A stretch of 31,685 nucleotides of DNA from assembly GCA_964292325.1 (NCBI GenBank), contig CAXYVG010000040.1, positions 1 through 31,685 of the forward strand, given 5' to 3'. The stretch is from CTSoil-075 sp964292325 (lineage in GTDB: Bacteria; Bacillota; Negativicutes; DSM-13327). Every line of letters begins with the position of its first letter. Position 1 is the stretch's first letter. Below are positions 14,495 to 21,172 of this stretch, piece by piece. Below the pieces are notes generated by a model. That model did not search any database and was not told where the DNA came from. It saw nothing but the letters and a program-made list of their open reading frames with translations. Both the position numbers and the translations under genes were made by a program.

Positions 14495-15166
14495 GTGGAC
14501 GATAAAGATATACGTCAGGCAGGTTATCCGTATCCGTGTCCGTGTACATTGGGTGCTGAAACAGGACCACAGACGATTGTTGTGCGTCAGGTAATAGCAG
14601 AGCAAGAAGCACAATTAGTGCTTGATATTCATGTTGTAGTGCCTGATACGAAGCCAGCGATAGAACAAATTGTGGATGTTTTTGTAAAAGATGTTGAAAT
14701 CAACTCTGTTGATGTAATTACGGATAAGATGATTGTACGTGGGGAGTTTGAGATCAAAGCGGTTTATGTAGCTTGTTTGCCAGATAATCCTGTACACGCC
14801 GTTGAAATTAAACATTATAGATGGACGAGAGACATTGTAATGTATGGTGCACGCAGAGGAATGGATGGTGATGCAAGTGTAGCCGTTGAATTTGTAGACT
14901 ATGATGTAGATGAATGTACTCGCGCCTATAAGTACAAATATGAAGATATGACGGATGAGTGTGATCCTGAGCCGGATGATCATTGTGATGACCATTATGA
15001 TGATGAATGTGATGACGACCATCATCACCATAAGCATCATCATCATCATGGATGTACTCGAGAGTTTGATGTATCGGTAGTTCTTAAGTTTATTGGCAAA
15101 GTGATGACAAATCGCGAAATACAAATTGGCGGGAATGGAACTATGCCTACTACACCTAAAGGATGA
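14495..15166 (+). CDS. SPOCS (DUF3794) domain protein with Asp/His-rich insertion
   Basis: A 223-residue protein starting at GTG behind a G7 run. Residues about 25-130 form one SPOCS domain (IVVRQVIAEQEAQLVL, VDVFVKDVEINSVDVITDK, VRGEFEIKAVYVACLPDNPV), the fold of SpoVID/SafA-linked spore coat assembly proteins. A segment of about 45 residues (near 140-185) made mostly of Asp, His, Cys and Glu, with runs DDDHHHHKHHHHHG, interrupts the last part of the domain; the downstream paralogue has only a short HRHHGRR loop there. It looks like a metal-binding insertion. The C-terminus TMPTTPKG repeats the tail of the paralogue. No signal peptide, so mother-cell cytosolic assembly onto the spore is plausible. 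Confidence 0.85.
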   Translation: MDDKDIRQAGYPYPCPCTLGAETGPQTIVVRQVIAEQEAQLVLDIHVVVPDTKPAIEQIVDVFVKDVEINSVDVITDKMIVRGEFEIKAVYVACLPDNPVHAVEIKHYRWTRDIVMYGARRGMDGDASVAVEFVDYDVDECTRAYKYKYEDMTDECDPEPDDHCDDHYDDECDDDHHHHKHHHHHGCTREFDVSVVLKFIGKVMTNREIQIGGNGTMPTTPKG

Positions 15167-15203
15167 GTAAGTGGTAATACTTGACTAAAAAGGGGGGAAT
15201 GTA

Positions 15204-16199
15204 ATGAGTGATGATCAAAGGCAATTGTACGGTTCAAGTGGTCAATATTTAGGAATGGATATGACTGGTACAGTAGCTCCGAATAGTGTGGATGCAAACT
15301 GTATATGTTTTGAGCCAGGTCCAGAAAAGATTCAAGTAGAGCAGGTCCTAGGTGCAGAAATGGCGCAACGGGTTATCGAAGTTGACATGATAGTACCAGA
15401 TCCTAAACCAGATATTGAACAAGTCATTGATGTATATGTGAAAAATGTAGAAATCAATAGTGTGGATGTGATCACCGATAAAGTAATTGTTCGTGGTGAT
15501 CTAGAAATTAAAGTCATGTATGTCGCTGATTTACCCAATCAACCAGTTCACGCATATGAAAAGAAACATGTGCGTTTTACTCGTGATATTGTAGTTGCTG
15601 GTGCACAAAAGGGTATGGATGCGGAGGCTGATGTTACAGTTGAATATGTAAATTATGATTTTCATAGGCATCATGGTCGACGCAAAGTGCATGTTACCAT
15701 TGTGATCAAATGCTGGACACGTGTAATGACAACAACTGAGATGGATGTATATGCGTTAGGACCTATCACGGAAGTTGGAGCAGTGCAATATAATATCACC
15801 AATACACCAGAAAACGTTTATACGACGGCTGGGTTTGGCGGAGATACTACTTCCGCTTCCCAGACTGGAGGTGGCGCAATAGAAGGCTATGGGGCGGGAA
15901 ATATGTTGGTAACCGGTCCAGACAATATGTCGGTAGCAGGCCCAGGCATTACCCCGACTGCTGGCACTTCTATGGGAATTAGTGGTACTGCGACTGTTAC
16001 TGGTACTTCAGTCAATATCCGTACAGGGCCAGGGACTAATTTTCCTATTGTAACTAAGGTTAGTAAGGGGGCAACATTAACCATCAAAGAACAGGCTTTT
16101 GGCTGGTATAAAGTAGTGTTACCTGATGGCGCTACTACAGGCTGGATTGCTAGTTGGTTAGTGGAGACTGCTGGCGTACCGACAACGCCTAAAGGATAA
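15204..16199 (+). CDS. SPOCS (DUF3794) domain protein with C-terminal SH3b domain
   Basis: A 331-residue protein behind GGGGGG, 37 nt after its paralogue. Residues about 35-180 form the SPOCS domain (KIQVEQVLGAEMAQRVIEVD, VDVYVKNVEINSVDVITDK), closely similar to the upstream protein. A Gly/Thr/Ala-rich linker (about 195-255) leads to a bacterial SH3 domain (about 256-324: SVNIRTGPGTNFPIVTKVSK, WYKVVLPDGATTGWIASWLV). SH3b domains bind peptidoglycan or peptides, so the protein could link coat to cortex. It ends with VPTTPKG, as in the paralogue. The gene is followed by a strong terminator. A spore-coat role is inferred from family and promoter context. Confidence 0.87.
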   Translation: MSDDQRQLYGSSGQYLGMDMTGTVAPNSVDANCICFEPGPEKIQVEQVLGAEMAQRVIEVDMIVPDPKPDIEQVIDVYVKNVEINSVDVITDKVIVRGDLEIKVMYVADLPNQPVHAYEKKHVRFTRDIVVAGAQKGMDAEADVTVEYVNYDFHRHHGRRKVHVTIVIKCWTRVMTTTEMDVYALGPITEVGAVQYNITNTPENVYTTAGFGGDTTSASQTGGGAIEGYGAGNMLVTGPDNMSVAGPGITPTAGTSMGISGTATVTGTSVNIRTGPGTNFPIVTKVSKGATLTIKEQAFGWYKVVLPDGATTGWIASWLVETAGVPTTPKG

Positions 16200-16212
16200 T
16201 GAGGAAGATAAA

Positions 16213-16258
16213 ATACCGCACAAACTGCTTGTTATCAAGTAGCTTGTGCGGTATTTTT
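16213..16258 (+). terminator. Intrinsic terminator after the SPOCS pair
   Basis: ATACCGCACAA (16213-16223) pairs with TTGTGCGGTAT (16244-16254), with further imperfect inner pairing, followed by five T. Confidence 0.85.
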
Positions 16259-16262
16259 CCCT

Positions 16263-16291
16263 TTATAATTCCAGCGGTCGTGGCATATACT
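16263..16291 (+). promoter_or_regulatory. Sigma-E-like promoter of the HipA-like kinase gene
   Basis: TTATAAT, 14 bp, then CATATACT resembles the early mother-cell consensus kmATAwt-N14-CATACAnT with one mismatch in each element. A small hairpin, GGCATA...TATGCC (16282-16301), overlaps the -10 element and could be an operator. Confidence 0.35.
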
Positions 16292-16348
16292 CTACTATGC
16301 CGTGGTCGGAAGCAAAAAGCCGATTTGTGGTAATGAGAGGATAAGAAG

Positions 16349-17158
16349 GTGAGGACCATGCTAATGGCTCTAGAATATCTTGGATCTGTGGGGGTGGGAG
16401 TTACATCGCCGCAATTATTTCGTGCCAGTGATGGTAAGGTATATGTTGTGAAACTGCAAAATAATTGTATGGGACCGAAAGTGTTGGTTAATGAATACGT
16501 GGCAAGTTGGTTTGGTAAGTATATGGGACTGTGTTTTCCGCCTAGTGGTTTGATTGAAATTGATCAGCAGGTATTGCGAGAAAAACGACGGTTTAGAAGG
16601 AGGGTAATAACCCCTGGACCGCATTTTGCCAGCCAGTATCTACATCGGAATCGATATGTTACCAGGCATGATTTGCAGAAGGCGAGCAATAAGACGGCAA
16701 TGGCTGGCATCATGTTATTTGACCATATGTTTCATAATATCGATCGTACGAAAAATCGTAAGAATTTGTTAGTGTGTCATGAAAATGCAGTGTATATGCT
16801 ATATGCAATTGATAATTCTCACTTATTTGTGCGTGGACGATGGAATGCTGAATCCTTAGAAAAATTGGCAGGAAAGATTACAATTAATCATTGGCGGACG
16901 TATGGATGGTTACTTAAGCATTTTTTGGAGCGGTCAGACTTTATCCCCTATGCTACGAAAGTAAAAAGCCTAGGAAAGCAAGAACTCATTACACTGGTGC
17001 AAGGTATTCCCGAAGAGTGGCTTCCTGAGGCTAAGGAACGTGAGGCGTTGCTATCATATATGAACACGCGATGCTTGATGGTAGATGAGATTATTACTAA
17101 GTTGTGTCAGTCAATTCCGGATATAAACGGGTGTACCCACTTTGACCAACGAAAATAA
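16349..17158 (+). CDS. HipA-like kinase family protein
   Basis: A 269-residue protein resembling the stand-alone HipA-like kinase family (HipA_2). The N-terminal lobe shows VVKLQNN with the presumed ATP-binding Lys near residue 35; the catalytic loop reads FDHMFHNIDRTKNRKNLLV (near 125-143) with HNxDR and a following Asn, and YAIDNSHLF supplies the metal-binding Asp. HipA kinases phosphorylate protein targets, in the classic case glutamyl-tRNA synthetase, but this short version has no HipB partner nearby and is not a recognisable toxin pair. GTG 16349 has GAGAGG 8 nt upstream; ATGs at 16358 and 16364 are alternatives. Its 3' end overlaps the opposing transpeptidase gene by 48 bp. Confidence 0.75.
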   Translation: MRTMLMALEYLGSVGVGVTSPQLFRASDGKVYVVKLQNNCMGPKVLVNEYVASWFGKYMGLCFPPSGLIEIDQQVLREKRRFRRRVITPGPHFASQYLHRNRYVTRHDLQKASNKTAMAGIMLFDHMFHNIDRTKNRKNLLVCHENAVYMLYAIDNSHLFVRGRWNAESLEKLAGKITINHWRTYGWLLKHFLERSDFIPYATKVKSLGKQELITLVQGIPEEWLPEAKEREALLSYMNTRCLMVDEIITKLCQSIPDINGCTHFDQRK

Positions 17159-17743
17159 TTCTTCCACATTGCTATTGAGCATACGAATACAACCGTGCGA
17201 AACCATGCCGCCGATTAACCAAGGTTGATTAGTGCCGTGAATACCGTATGCACCATAATTAAGGCCTAACCAACGAGTGCCAAGCATGCCGCCAGGATTC
17301 ATAACTTTAAGAGCAATCCTATAGTCTCCAAGAGGAGTAGGGGTAGCTGCTTTGCCAATCCCTACAGGATATTGGTGTAGAGGGTCATTACCATTAAAGA
17401 GAGTCAATTGACGAGTCGCTTGGCTAATTAAGATATTGGCTCGAGGCAGTGCGAAACTAGAACGTTTACTAGCTGGTGCAGGTGTGATTTGACTGACAGT
17501 TGCCTGATGAAGATGGCAGTAGGTCACTCCATCGAGCATGCCTGTTGCTGGTAAACCTTCTTCTTCTTGGAATAAACTTACAGACTGAATGGTTGCCGTA
17601 TCGTATATAGTAGTGATCGGTGCATGGTACAGGTTGCGTTTGCGTAATAATTCTTGCAACGTTCCAATAAAGGGATGCCTTATATCCTCTTTTACCATGA
17701 TATTCCGGAGTGAATGGGGTAAATAGAGTATTCGAAGGTTCAT
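17111..17743 (-). CDS. L,D-transpeptidase with peptidoglycan-binding-like N-terminus, no signal peptide
   Basis: A 210-residue protein. The N-terminal 80 residues look like a peptidoglycan-binding-type helical domain (GTLQELLRKRNLY, SVSLFQEEEGLPATGMLDG). Residues about 105-208 form a YkuD catalytic domain: TPTPLGDYRI, YGIHGTNQPWLIGGMVSHGCIRM with the catalytic HxxxGxxxS-H-G-C-I-R pattern. The enzyme makes 3-3 cross-links in peptidoglycan using an active-site Cys. Oddly the N-terminus has no signal peptide or anchor although the substrate is outside the membrane; mother-cell expression and delivery to the engulfed spore would explain this. CAGGAGGTAGG supports the ATG. A sigma-K-like promoter lies upstream. 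Confidence 0.88.
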   Translation of the reverse strand: MNLRILYLPHSLRNIMVKEDIRHPFIGTLQELLRKRNLYHAPITTIYDTATIQSVSLFQEEEGLPATGMLDGVTYCHLHQATVSQITPAPASKRSSFALPRANILISQATRQLTLFNGNDPLHQYPVGIGKAATPTPLGDYRIALKVMNPGGMLGTRWLGLNYGAYGIHGTNQPWLIGGMVSHGCIRMLNSNVEELFSLVKVGTPVYIRN

Positions 17744-17773
17744 AACAACCTACCTCCTGAAAAAATCCTTAGT

Positions 17774-17802
17774 TATTGTATGTAGATAATGGCAGATTGG
17801 TG
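17774..17802 (-). promoter_or_regulatory. Sigma-K-like promoter of the L,D-transpeptidase gene
   Basis: On the minus strand CACC, exactly 16 bp, then CATACAATA matches mACm-N16-CATAnnnTA at every position. The start point would be about 20 nt before the ribosome binding site region. Confidence 0.5.
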
Positions 17803-17929
17803 CTATAACCCATCTGCGACGATTGCCTGTAAAATTTTTAGTAGGTATAGATACATAAAAATAAGCATAAAATGAAAAAATAGTGATATCCATAAAATCC
17901 GCGATTGTATAAAATATTGCCAGTACTTG

Positions 17930-17957
17930 CAGGTAAAAATCGCTATCATATCGAATA
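17930..17957 (+). promoter_or_regulatory. Sigma-H-type promoter of the cheW-ispE operon
   Basis: GCAGGTAAA, 12 bp, then ATCGAATAG matches the Spo0H consensus with one change (AGGT for AGGA). It lies 37 nt before the cheW start, leaving a short leader with the ribosome binding site. Nothing else is evident in the 17803-17929 stretch. Confidence 0.5.
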
Positions 17958-17993
17958 GGGTTAGATAAATGTTTTATGGAGGGGATTTGCCAT

Positions 17994-18476
17994 ATGCAAC
18001 CTACACCGATACAAGCCCAGGAAGAAAGAGAATTGCAGCTAGTGACTTTTCGATTGGCAAATGAGGAATATGCACTTCCTATTACTAAAGTTCAGGAGAT
18101 TAATCGTATTGTACCAGTGACTAAACTTCCACAAACACCAGATTTTATGGAAGGCATTATTAATCTTAGGGGGCGCATTCTTCCTGTTATTGACTTGCGA
18201 AAAAGATTTAAAATGCTAGTTACTGCTCATGATGATGATACTCGTATTATTATTGTAGAAATTAGCGGACAAATTGTTGGTATAACGGTTGATGCTGTTA
18301 CGGAAGTAGTCAGGTTAAGTAGTGCAAATATTGAACCGTCACCAGCAAGTGTTGCTGTTGATGCAAAATATATTGATGGAGTAGGTAAGATTGATGGCAG
18401 ATTGATTATTATGCTAGATATTGATAAAATTTTAACTCCTCAAGAACACATTAAGGTAAAGAAAATAAGTGGGTAA
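17994..18476 (+). CDS. cheW: CheW chemotaxis adaptor protein
   Basis: A 160-residue CheW-domain protein that couples chemoreceptors to the CheA kinase. Typical sequence: LQLVTFRLANEEYALPITKV, PDFMEGIINLRGRILPVIDL with the conserved Arg of the receptor-binding NLRG turn, and a late DGRLIIMLDIDKIL. The ATG at 17994 is chosen because GGAGGGG lies 9 nt upstream; an ATG at 17976 is part of that site. It stands alone without cheA or cheY, and runs directly into ispE (6-nt gap), so it is co-transcribed with isoprenoid and regulatory genes. It may serve the soluble hydrogenase-like receptor in this window or others. Confidence 0.93.
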   Translation: MQPTPIQAQEERELQLVTFRLANEEYALPITKVQEINRIVPVTKLPQTPDFMEGIINLRGRILPVIDLRKRFKMLVTAHDDDTRIIIVEISGQIVGITVDAVTEVVRLSSANIEPSPASVAVDAKYIDGVGKIDGRLIIMLDIDKILTPQEHIKVKKISG

Positions 18477-18482
18477 TTGATA

Positions 18483-19346
18483 ATGTTGACTTTAAAAGGA
18501 AATGCGAAGATTAATTTAACCCTTGATGTTCTCTATAAACGTACTGATGGTTTTCATCAAGTTGAGATGATTATGCAGGCTGTGGAACTTGCTGACATAT
18601 TAAGTGTAGAAGAAAAACAAAGTGGCAATATTAATATAACGACAAATCTTCCTTATTTACCTTGTGACCAACGAAATTTAGCTTATCAAGCTGTAAGGTT
18701 AGTTAAGGATACATATAAGATTAAACAAGGTGTACATATTTCACTGGAAAAAAACATTCCAATGTCTGCGGGGCTAGCTGGCGGTAGTACAGATGCTGCA
18801 AGTGTACTTTTGGGCCTTAATACATTATGGGATTTGGGATTGTCATTAGAACAGTTAGAAGTGTTAGGAGCAAAGCTGGGGTCGGATGTTCCCTTTTGTC
18901 TGCGTGGTGGTACGATGCTAGCAACAGGTCGTGGTGAAATTCTTACTCCACTCGCCCCGTTGCCAGCCTGTTATGTGGTATTAGCGAAACCGCGTATCAG
19001 TGTTTCGACTGCGTGGGTATATGGAAAGTATCGCAAAGAGGCTGTACTTAAGCACCCAGATACCGCAGGCGTACAGCAAGCACTTGAGCAAGGTGATTTG
19101 TCAGCAGTGGTAAGCCGACTGAATAATGTGCTTGAAAGTGTGACAATTGCCGAGTATCCTCAAATCAAAAAGCTAAAAGAGAGTATGATTCAGTATGGTG
19201 CGATGGCTAGTTTGATGTCAGGCAGTGGTCCTACGGTTTTTGGCCTTGTTGCCGATAAGAGTCAAGCAGAATATATTGCAGAAAAGCTTCGGGGTCAAAG
19301 TGATGCGGAAATCATGATAACGAAGACAGTAAAAGTGGGGGATTAG
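18483..19346 (+). CDS. ispE: 4-diphosphocytidyl-2-C-methyl-D-erythritol kinase
   Basis: A 287-residue GHMP kinase that phosphorylates CDP-methylerythritol in the MEP isoprenoid pathway. It shows the N-terminal NAKINLTLDVL with the conserved catalytic Lys, the ATP-binding glycine loop PMSAGLAGGSTDAASVL (about 94-110), the GSDVPFCLRGGT motif and the late SLMSGSGPTVFGL. The ATG at 18483 matches family starts; a TTG at 18477 is in frame. The ribosome site is weak, consistent with coupling to cheW. Its stop directly abuts the GntR gene. Confidence 0.96.
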   Translation: MLTLKGNAKINLTLDVLYKRTDGFHQVEMIMQAVELADILSVEEKQSGNINITTNLPYLPCDQRNLAYQAVRLVKDTYKIKQGVHISLEKNIPMSAGLAGGSTDAASVLLGLNTLWDLGLSLEQLEVLGAKLGSDVPFCLRGGTMLATGRGEILTPLAPLPACYVVLAKPRISVSTAWVYGKYRKEAVLKHPDTAGVQQALEQGDLSAVVSRLNNVLESVTIAEYPQIKKLKESMIQYGAMASLMSGSGPTVFGLVADKSQAEYIAEKLRGQSDAEIMITKTVKVGD

Positions 19347-20042
19347 ATGGGACAGCGATTATTACCAATTAAGTTAGATAGTTATCAGCCACTACGGGAA
19401 GTAGTTTGTGAAACATTGCGTAATGCAATTGTTGCAGGTGTATTAAAACCAGGTGAACGGTTAATGGAAATTCAAGTATCAGAAGAACTAGGGGTAAGCC
19501 GTACGCCGGTTCGAGAAGCTATCCGCAAGCTTGAGCTAGAAGGATTTGTAGTGATGATACCACGGCGTGGTACCTATGTATCTGATCTTTCTATTAAAGA
19601 TATCAATGAAGTTTTTGAAGTCCGTACAGCGCTAGATATTTTGGCTGCGGGATTGGCGGCTGAACGGATTACGGCAGATGAACTAGAACATATGGAACGA
19701 TTGTTAGTCGAACTTGGCGAGTGTATTGAACAGAAAGATATAGATAAAATCGTGCAGGCAGATAGTGAGTTTCATGACTTATTATATAGTGCGAGTCGCA
19801 ATAAACGTCTGGAAGGAATTATCAATAATTTAAGGGAGCAATTGACTCGGTTCAGATCATTATCGATGTCATATCCAGGACGTTTAAAAGAAATGATGGG
19901 TGAGCACACTCGTATGGTTGAATCTCTTGGACAACGGAATGTTTCATTGGCTAAGCGTCTTGCTGGTGAACATATGGCGAATGCAGAGCAAACATTATTG
20001 AAAAACATGGTGGAACATAGCGAAGAATCTAAAAAAGAATAA
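19347..20042 (+). CDS. GntR family transcriptional regulator, FCD subfamily
   Basis: A 231-residue regulator with an N-terminal winged helix (about 14-80: LRNAIVAGVLKPGERLMEIQ, GVSRTPVREAIRKLELEGFV, PRRGTYVSDLS) and an all-helical FCD effector domain (about 85-220), whose metal-ligand-like residues include the Asp and His of ADSEFHDLLY and a later EHTRM. FCD regulators usually respond to carboxylic acids. The start codon immediately follows the ispE stop, with GGGGG as ribosome site. The ispE-gntR neighbourhood recurs in Negativicutes; the ligand and targets are unknown. Confidence 0.9.
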   Translation: MGQRLLPIKLDSYQPLREVVCETLRNAIVAGVLKPGERLMEIQVSEELGVSRTPVREAIRKLELEGFVVMIPRRGTYVSDLSIKDINEVFEVRTALDILAAGLAAERITADELEHMERLLVELGECIEQKDIDKIVQADSEFHDLLYSASRNKRLEGIINNLREQLTRFRSLSMSYPGRLKEMMGEHTRMVESLGQRNVSLAKRLAGEHMANAEQTLLKNMVEHSEESKKE

Positions 20043-20134
20043 GAATAGATGATTGTGAGATACTATATATAATTGTACTAATGATGTTATAAGTATGATC
20101 CATGATAAAGTTCTCGGGAGGAGGTTTTGATTAT

Positions 20135-20893
20135 ATGTATGATGCCATTGTACTGGCTGGTGGTGAAAATAGTGAGCATTTAAGTGAATTTTCATCTCAG
20201 TCGTATGAGGCGATGATTGAAATAGCTGGTAAACCTATGGTGACGTTTGTGACAGATGCGCTAGCTGCTGCTCCTCGGGTCGAGAGAATTTTAATAGTGG
20301 GTCCGGTTGAACAATTAGTAAAGTGCAATTTCCCAGAGCAGATGATACTAGTTGAGGGCGGGCACACTATTATTGAGAGTATTCAATTGGGGATGCGAGC
20401 GCTTGGTCATCAACGGAAGGTACTAGTAGTAACGGCTGATATACCACTATTGACTCCAGCGGCGATTGATGATTTTTTGACTCAATGTGCAGATTCTGAA
20501 GCGGATCTATATTATCCTATTGTCAGTAAAAAAATTCATAATCAGCATTATCCAGGCAATAAGCGTACTTACGTGCGGTTTAAAGATGGAACGTATACGG
20601 GCGGCAATATTTTTTTGGTAAATCCAGTGATTGTACCGCAGTGTTTGGTAGTTGCGGAGGAACTGATTAATAATCGTAAAAATCCTTTTAAACTTTGTTG
20701 CTTATTAGGCTGGGGTTTTGTACTCAACTTTCTAATTGGTAGACTAAATTTGAGCAAGGTAAAAGAACGGGTGGCTCAACTATTAGGTGTTACTGGTGCT
20801 GTTATCCAATCTTCCTATCCAGAATTAGGTATTGATGTTGATAAGCCTAGTGATTTAGAAATGGTACGTACTACCTTTTCTTTTCGTATATAA
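20135..20893 (+). CDS. Nucleotidyltransferase family protein (MobA/GlmU-N-like fold)
   Basis: A 252-residue protein with a nucleoside-triphosphate-transferase fold. The N-terminal signature loop is YDAIVLAGGENSEHL, in which the usual (S/G)xRMG is altered, followed by a conserved-type Lys in IAGKPMV and the metal-binding aspartate in VTADIPLLTP (VxxDxP). The C-terminal part (residues ~165-235), with the hydrophobic CLLGWGFVLNFLIGRL stretch, is not like MobA. It may transfer a nucleotide to a sugar phosphate or cofactor; the substrate is unknown. The ATG at 20135 is preceded by GGGAGGAGG; an ATG at 20102 lacks one. It closes the cheW-ispE-gntR operon before a terminator. Confidence 0.78.
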   Translation: MYDAIVLAGGENSEHLSEFSSQSYEAMIEIAGKPMVTFVTDALAAAPRVERILIVGPVEQLVKCNFPEQMILVEGGHTIIESIQLGMRALGHQRKVLVVTADIPLLTPAAIDDFLTQCADSEADLYYPIVSKKIHNQHYPGNKRTYVRFKDGTYTGGNIFLVNPVIVPQCLVVAEELINNRKNPFKLCCLLGWGFVLNFLIGRLNLSKVKERVAQLLGVTGAVIQSSYPELGIDVDKPSDLEMVRTTFSFRI

Positions 20894-20913
20894 TGATGTA
20901 TCATATCATATGG

Positions 20914-20941
20914 GCGCGATAACGGTTATCGCGCTTTTTTT
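20914..20941 (+). terminator. Intrinsic terminator of the cheW-ispE operon
   Basis: GCGCGATAA pairs with TTATCGCGC and is followed by seven T (20935-20941). Confidence 0.9.
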
Positions 20942-20989
20942 GTACAATCTAGAGGCTTGAAGCAGATCGAGCTTCTGTCTGTGTCTGAG

Positions 20990-21014
20990 AACTTGGCATA
21001 CGCTAAGTTTTTTT
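20990..21014 (+). terminator. Second hairpin-T run upstream of purR
   Basis: AACTTGGC and GCTAAGTT form an 8-bp stem (one G-U) around ATAC, followed by a T run. Another small hairpin, GAAGC...GCTTC (20959-20975), lies just before it. It may be a back-up terminator or, if a promoter lies upstream, part of a purR leader. Confidence 0.55.
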
Positions 21015-21085
21015 CTTATTGTATAGTGTTTTTACAAATAGTTTGGAAATATTAATGAATAACAATATTTTTATGATATTGTTGC

Positions 21086-21110
21086 AGGGATTTAATGATT
21101 TATAGGGAAA
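21086..21110 (+). promoter_or_regulatory. Degenerate sigma-H-like site upstream of purR
   Basis: GCAGGGATT, 11 bp, then AGGGAAACT has the spacing of the sigma-H pattern but AGGG and GAAA in place of AGGA and GAAT. It is weaker than the four other copies in the window. A sigma-A promoter, with TTGTAT near 21018 and a TATTAAT nearby, is an alternative. Confidence 0.25.
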
Positions 21111-21137
21111 CTGAATAAAAACATTTAAATGTGCCAA

Positions 21138-21148
21138 AATGTTCGGGA
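21138..21148. promoter_or_regulatory. Possible PurBox half-site before purR
   Basis: AATGTTCGGGA matches the Bacillus PurR half-site pattern AwwGTTCGGww in 10 of 11 positions and lies in the leader about 25 nt before the purR start. I could not find the second, inverted half-site at the usual 16-17 bp spacing, so autoregulation is only suggested. Confidence 0.35.
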
Positions 21149-21172
21149 TCTTTAATGGAGGATAAGAAAGTA

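Noticed and set aside
14615..15124. Long minus-strand open frame opposite the SPOCS gene
   Set aside because: It mirrors the Asp/His-rich plus-strand coding region, has low-complexity sequence and no ribosome site.
14495..16199. Frameshifted or duplicated pseudogene pair
   Set aside because: Both SPOCS genes have full frames, good ribosome sites and intact domain cores; they are functional-looking paralogues.
16349..17158. HipAB-type toxin-antitoxin module
   Set aside because: The kinase-like gene has no neighbouring HipB-like DNA-binding protein and belongs to the short HipA-like family, so a toxin call is unsupported.
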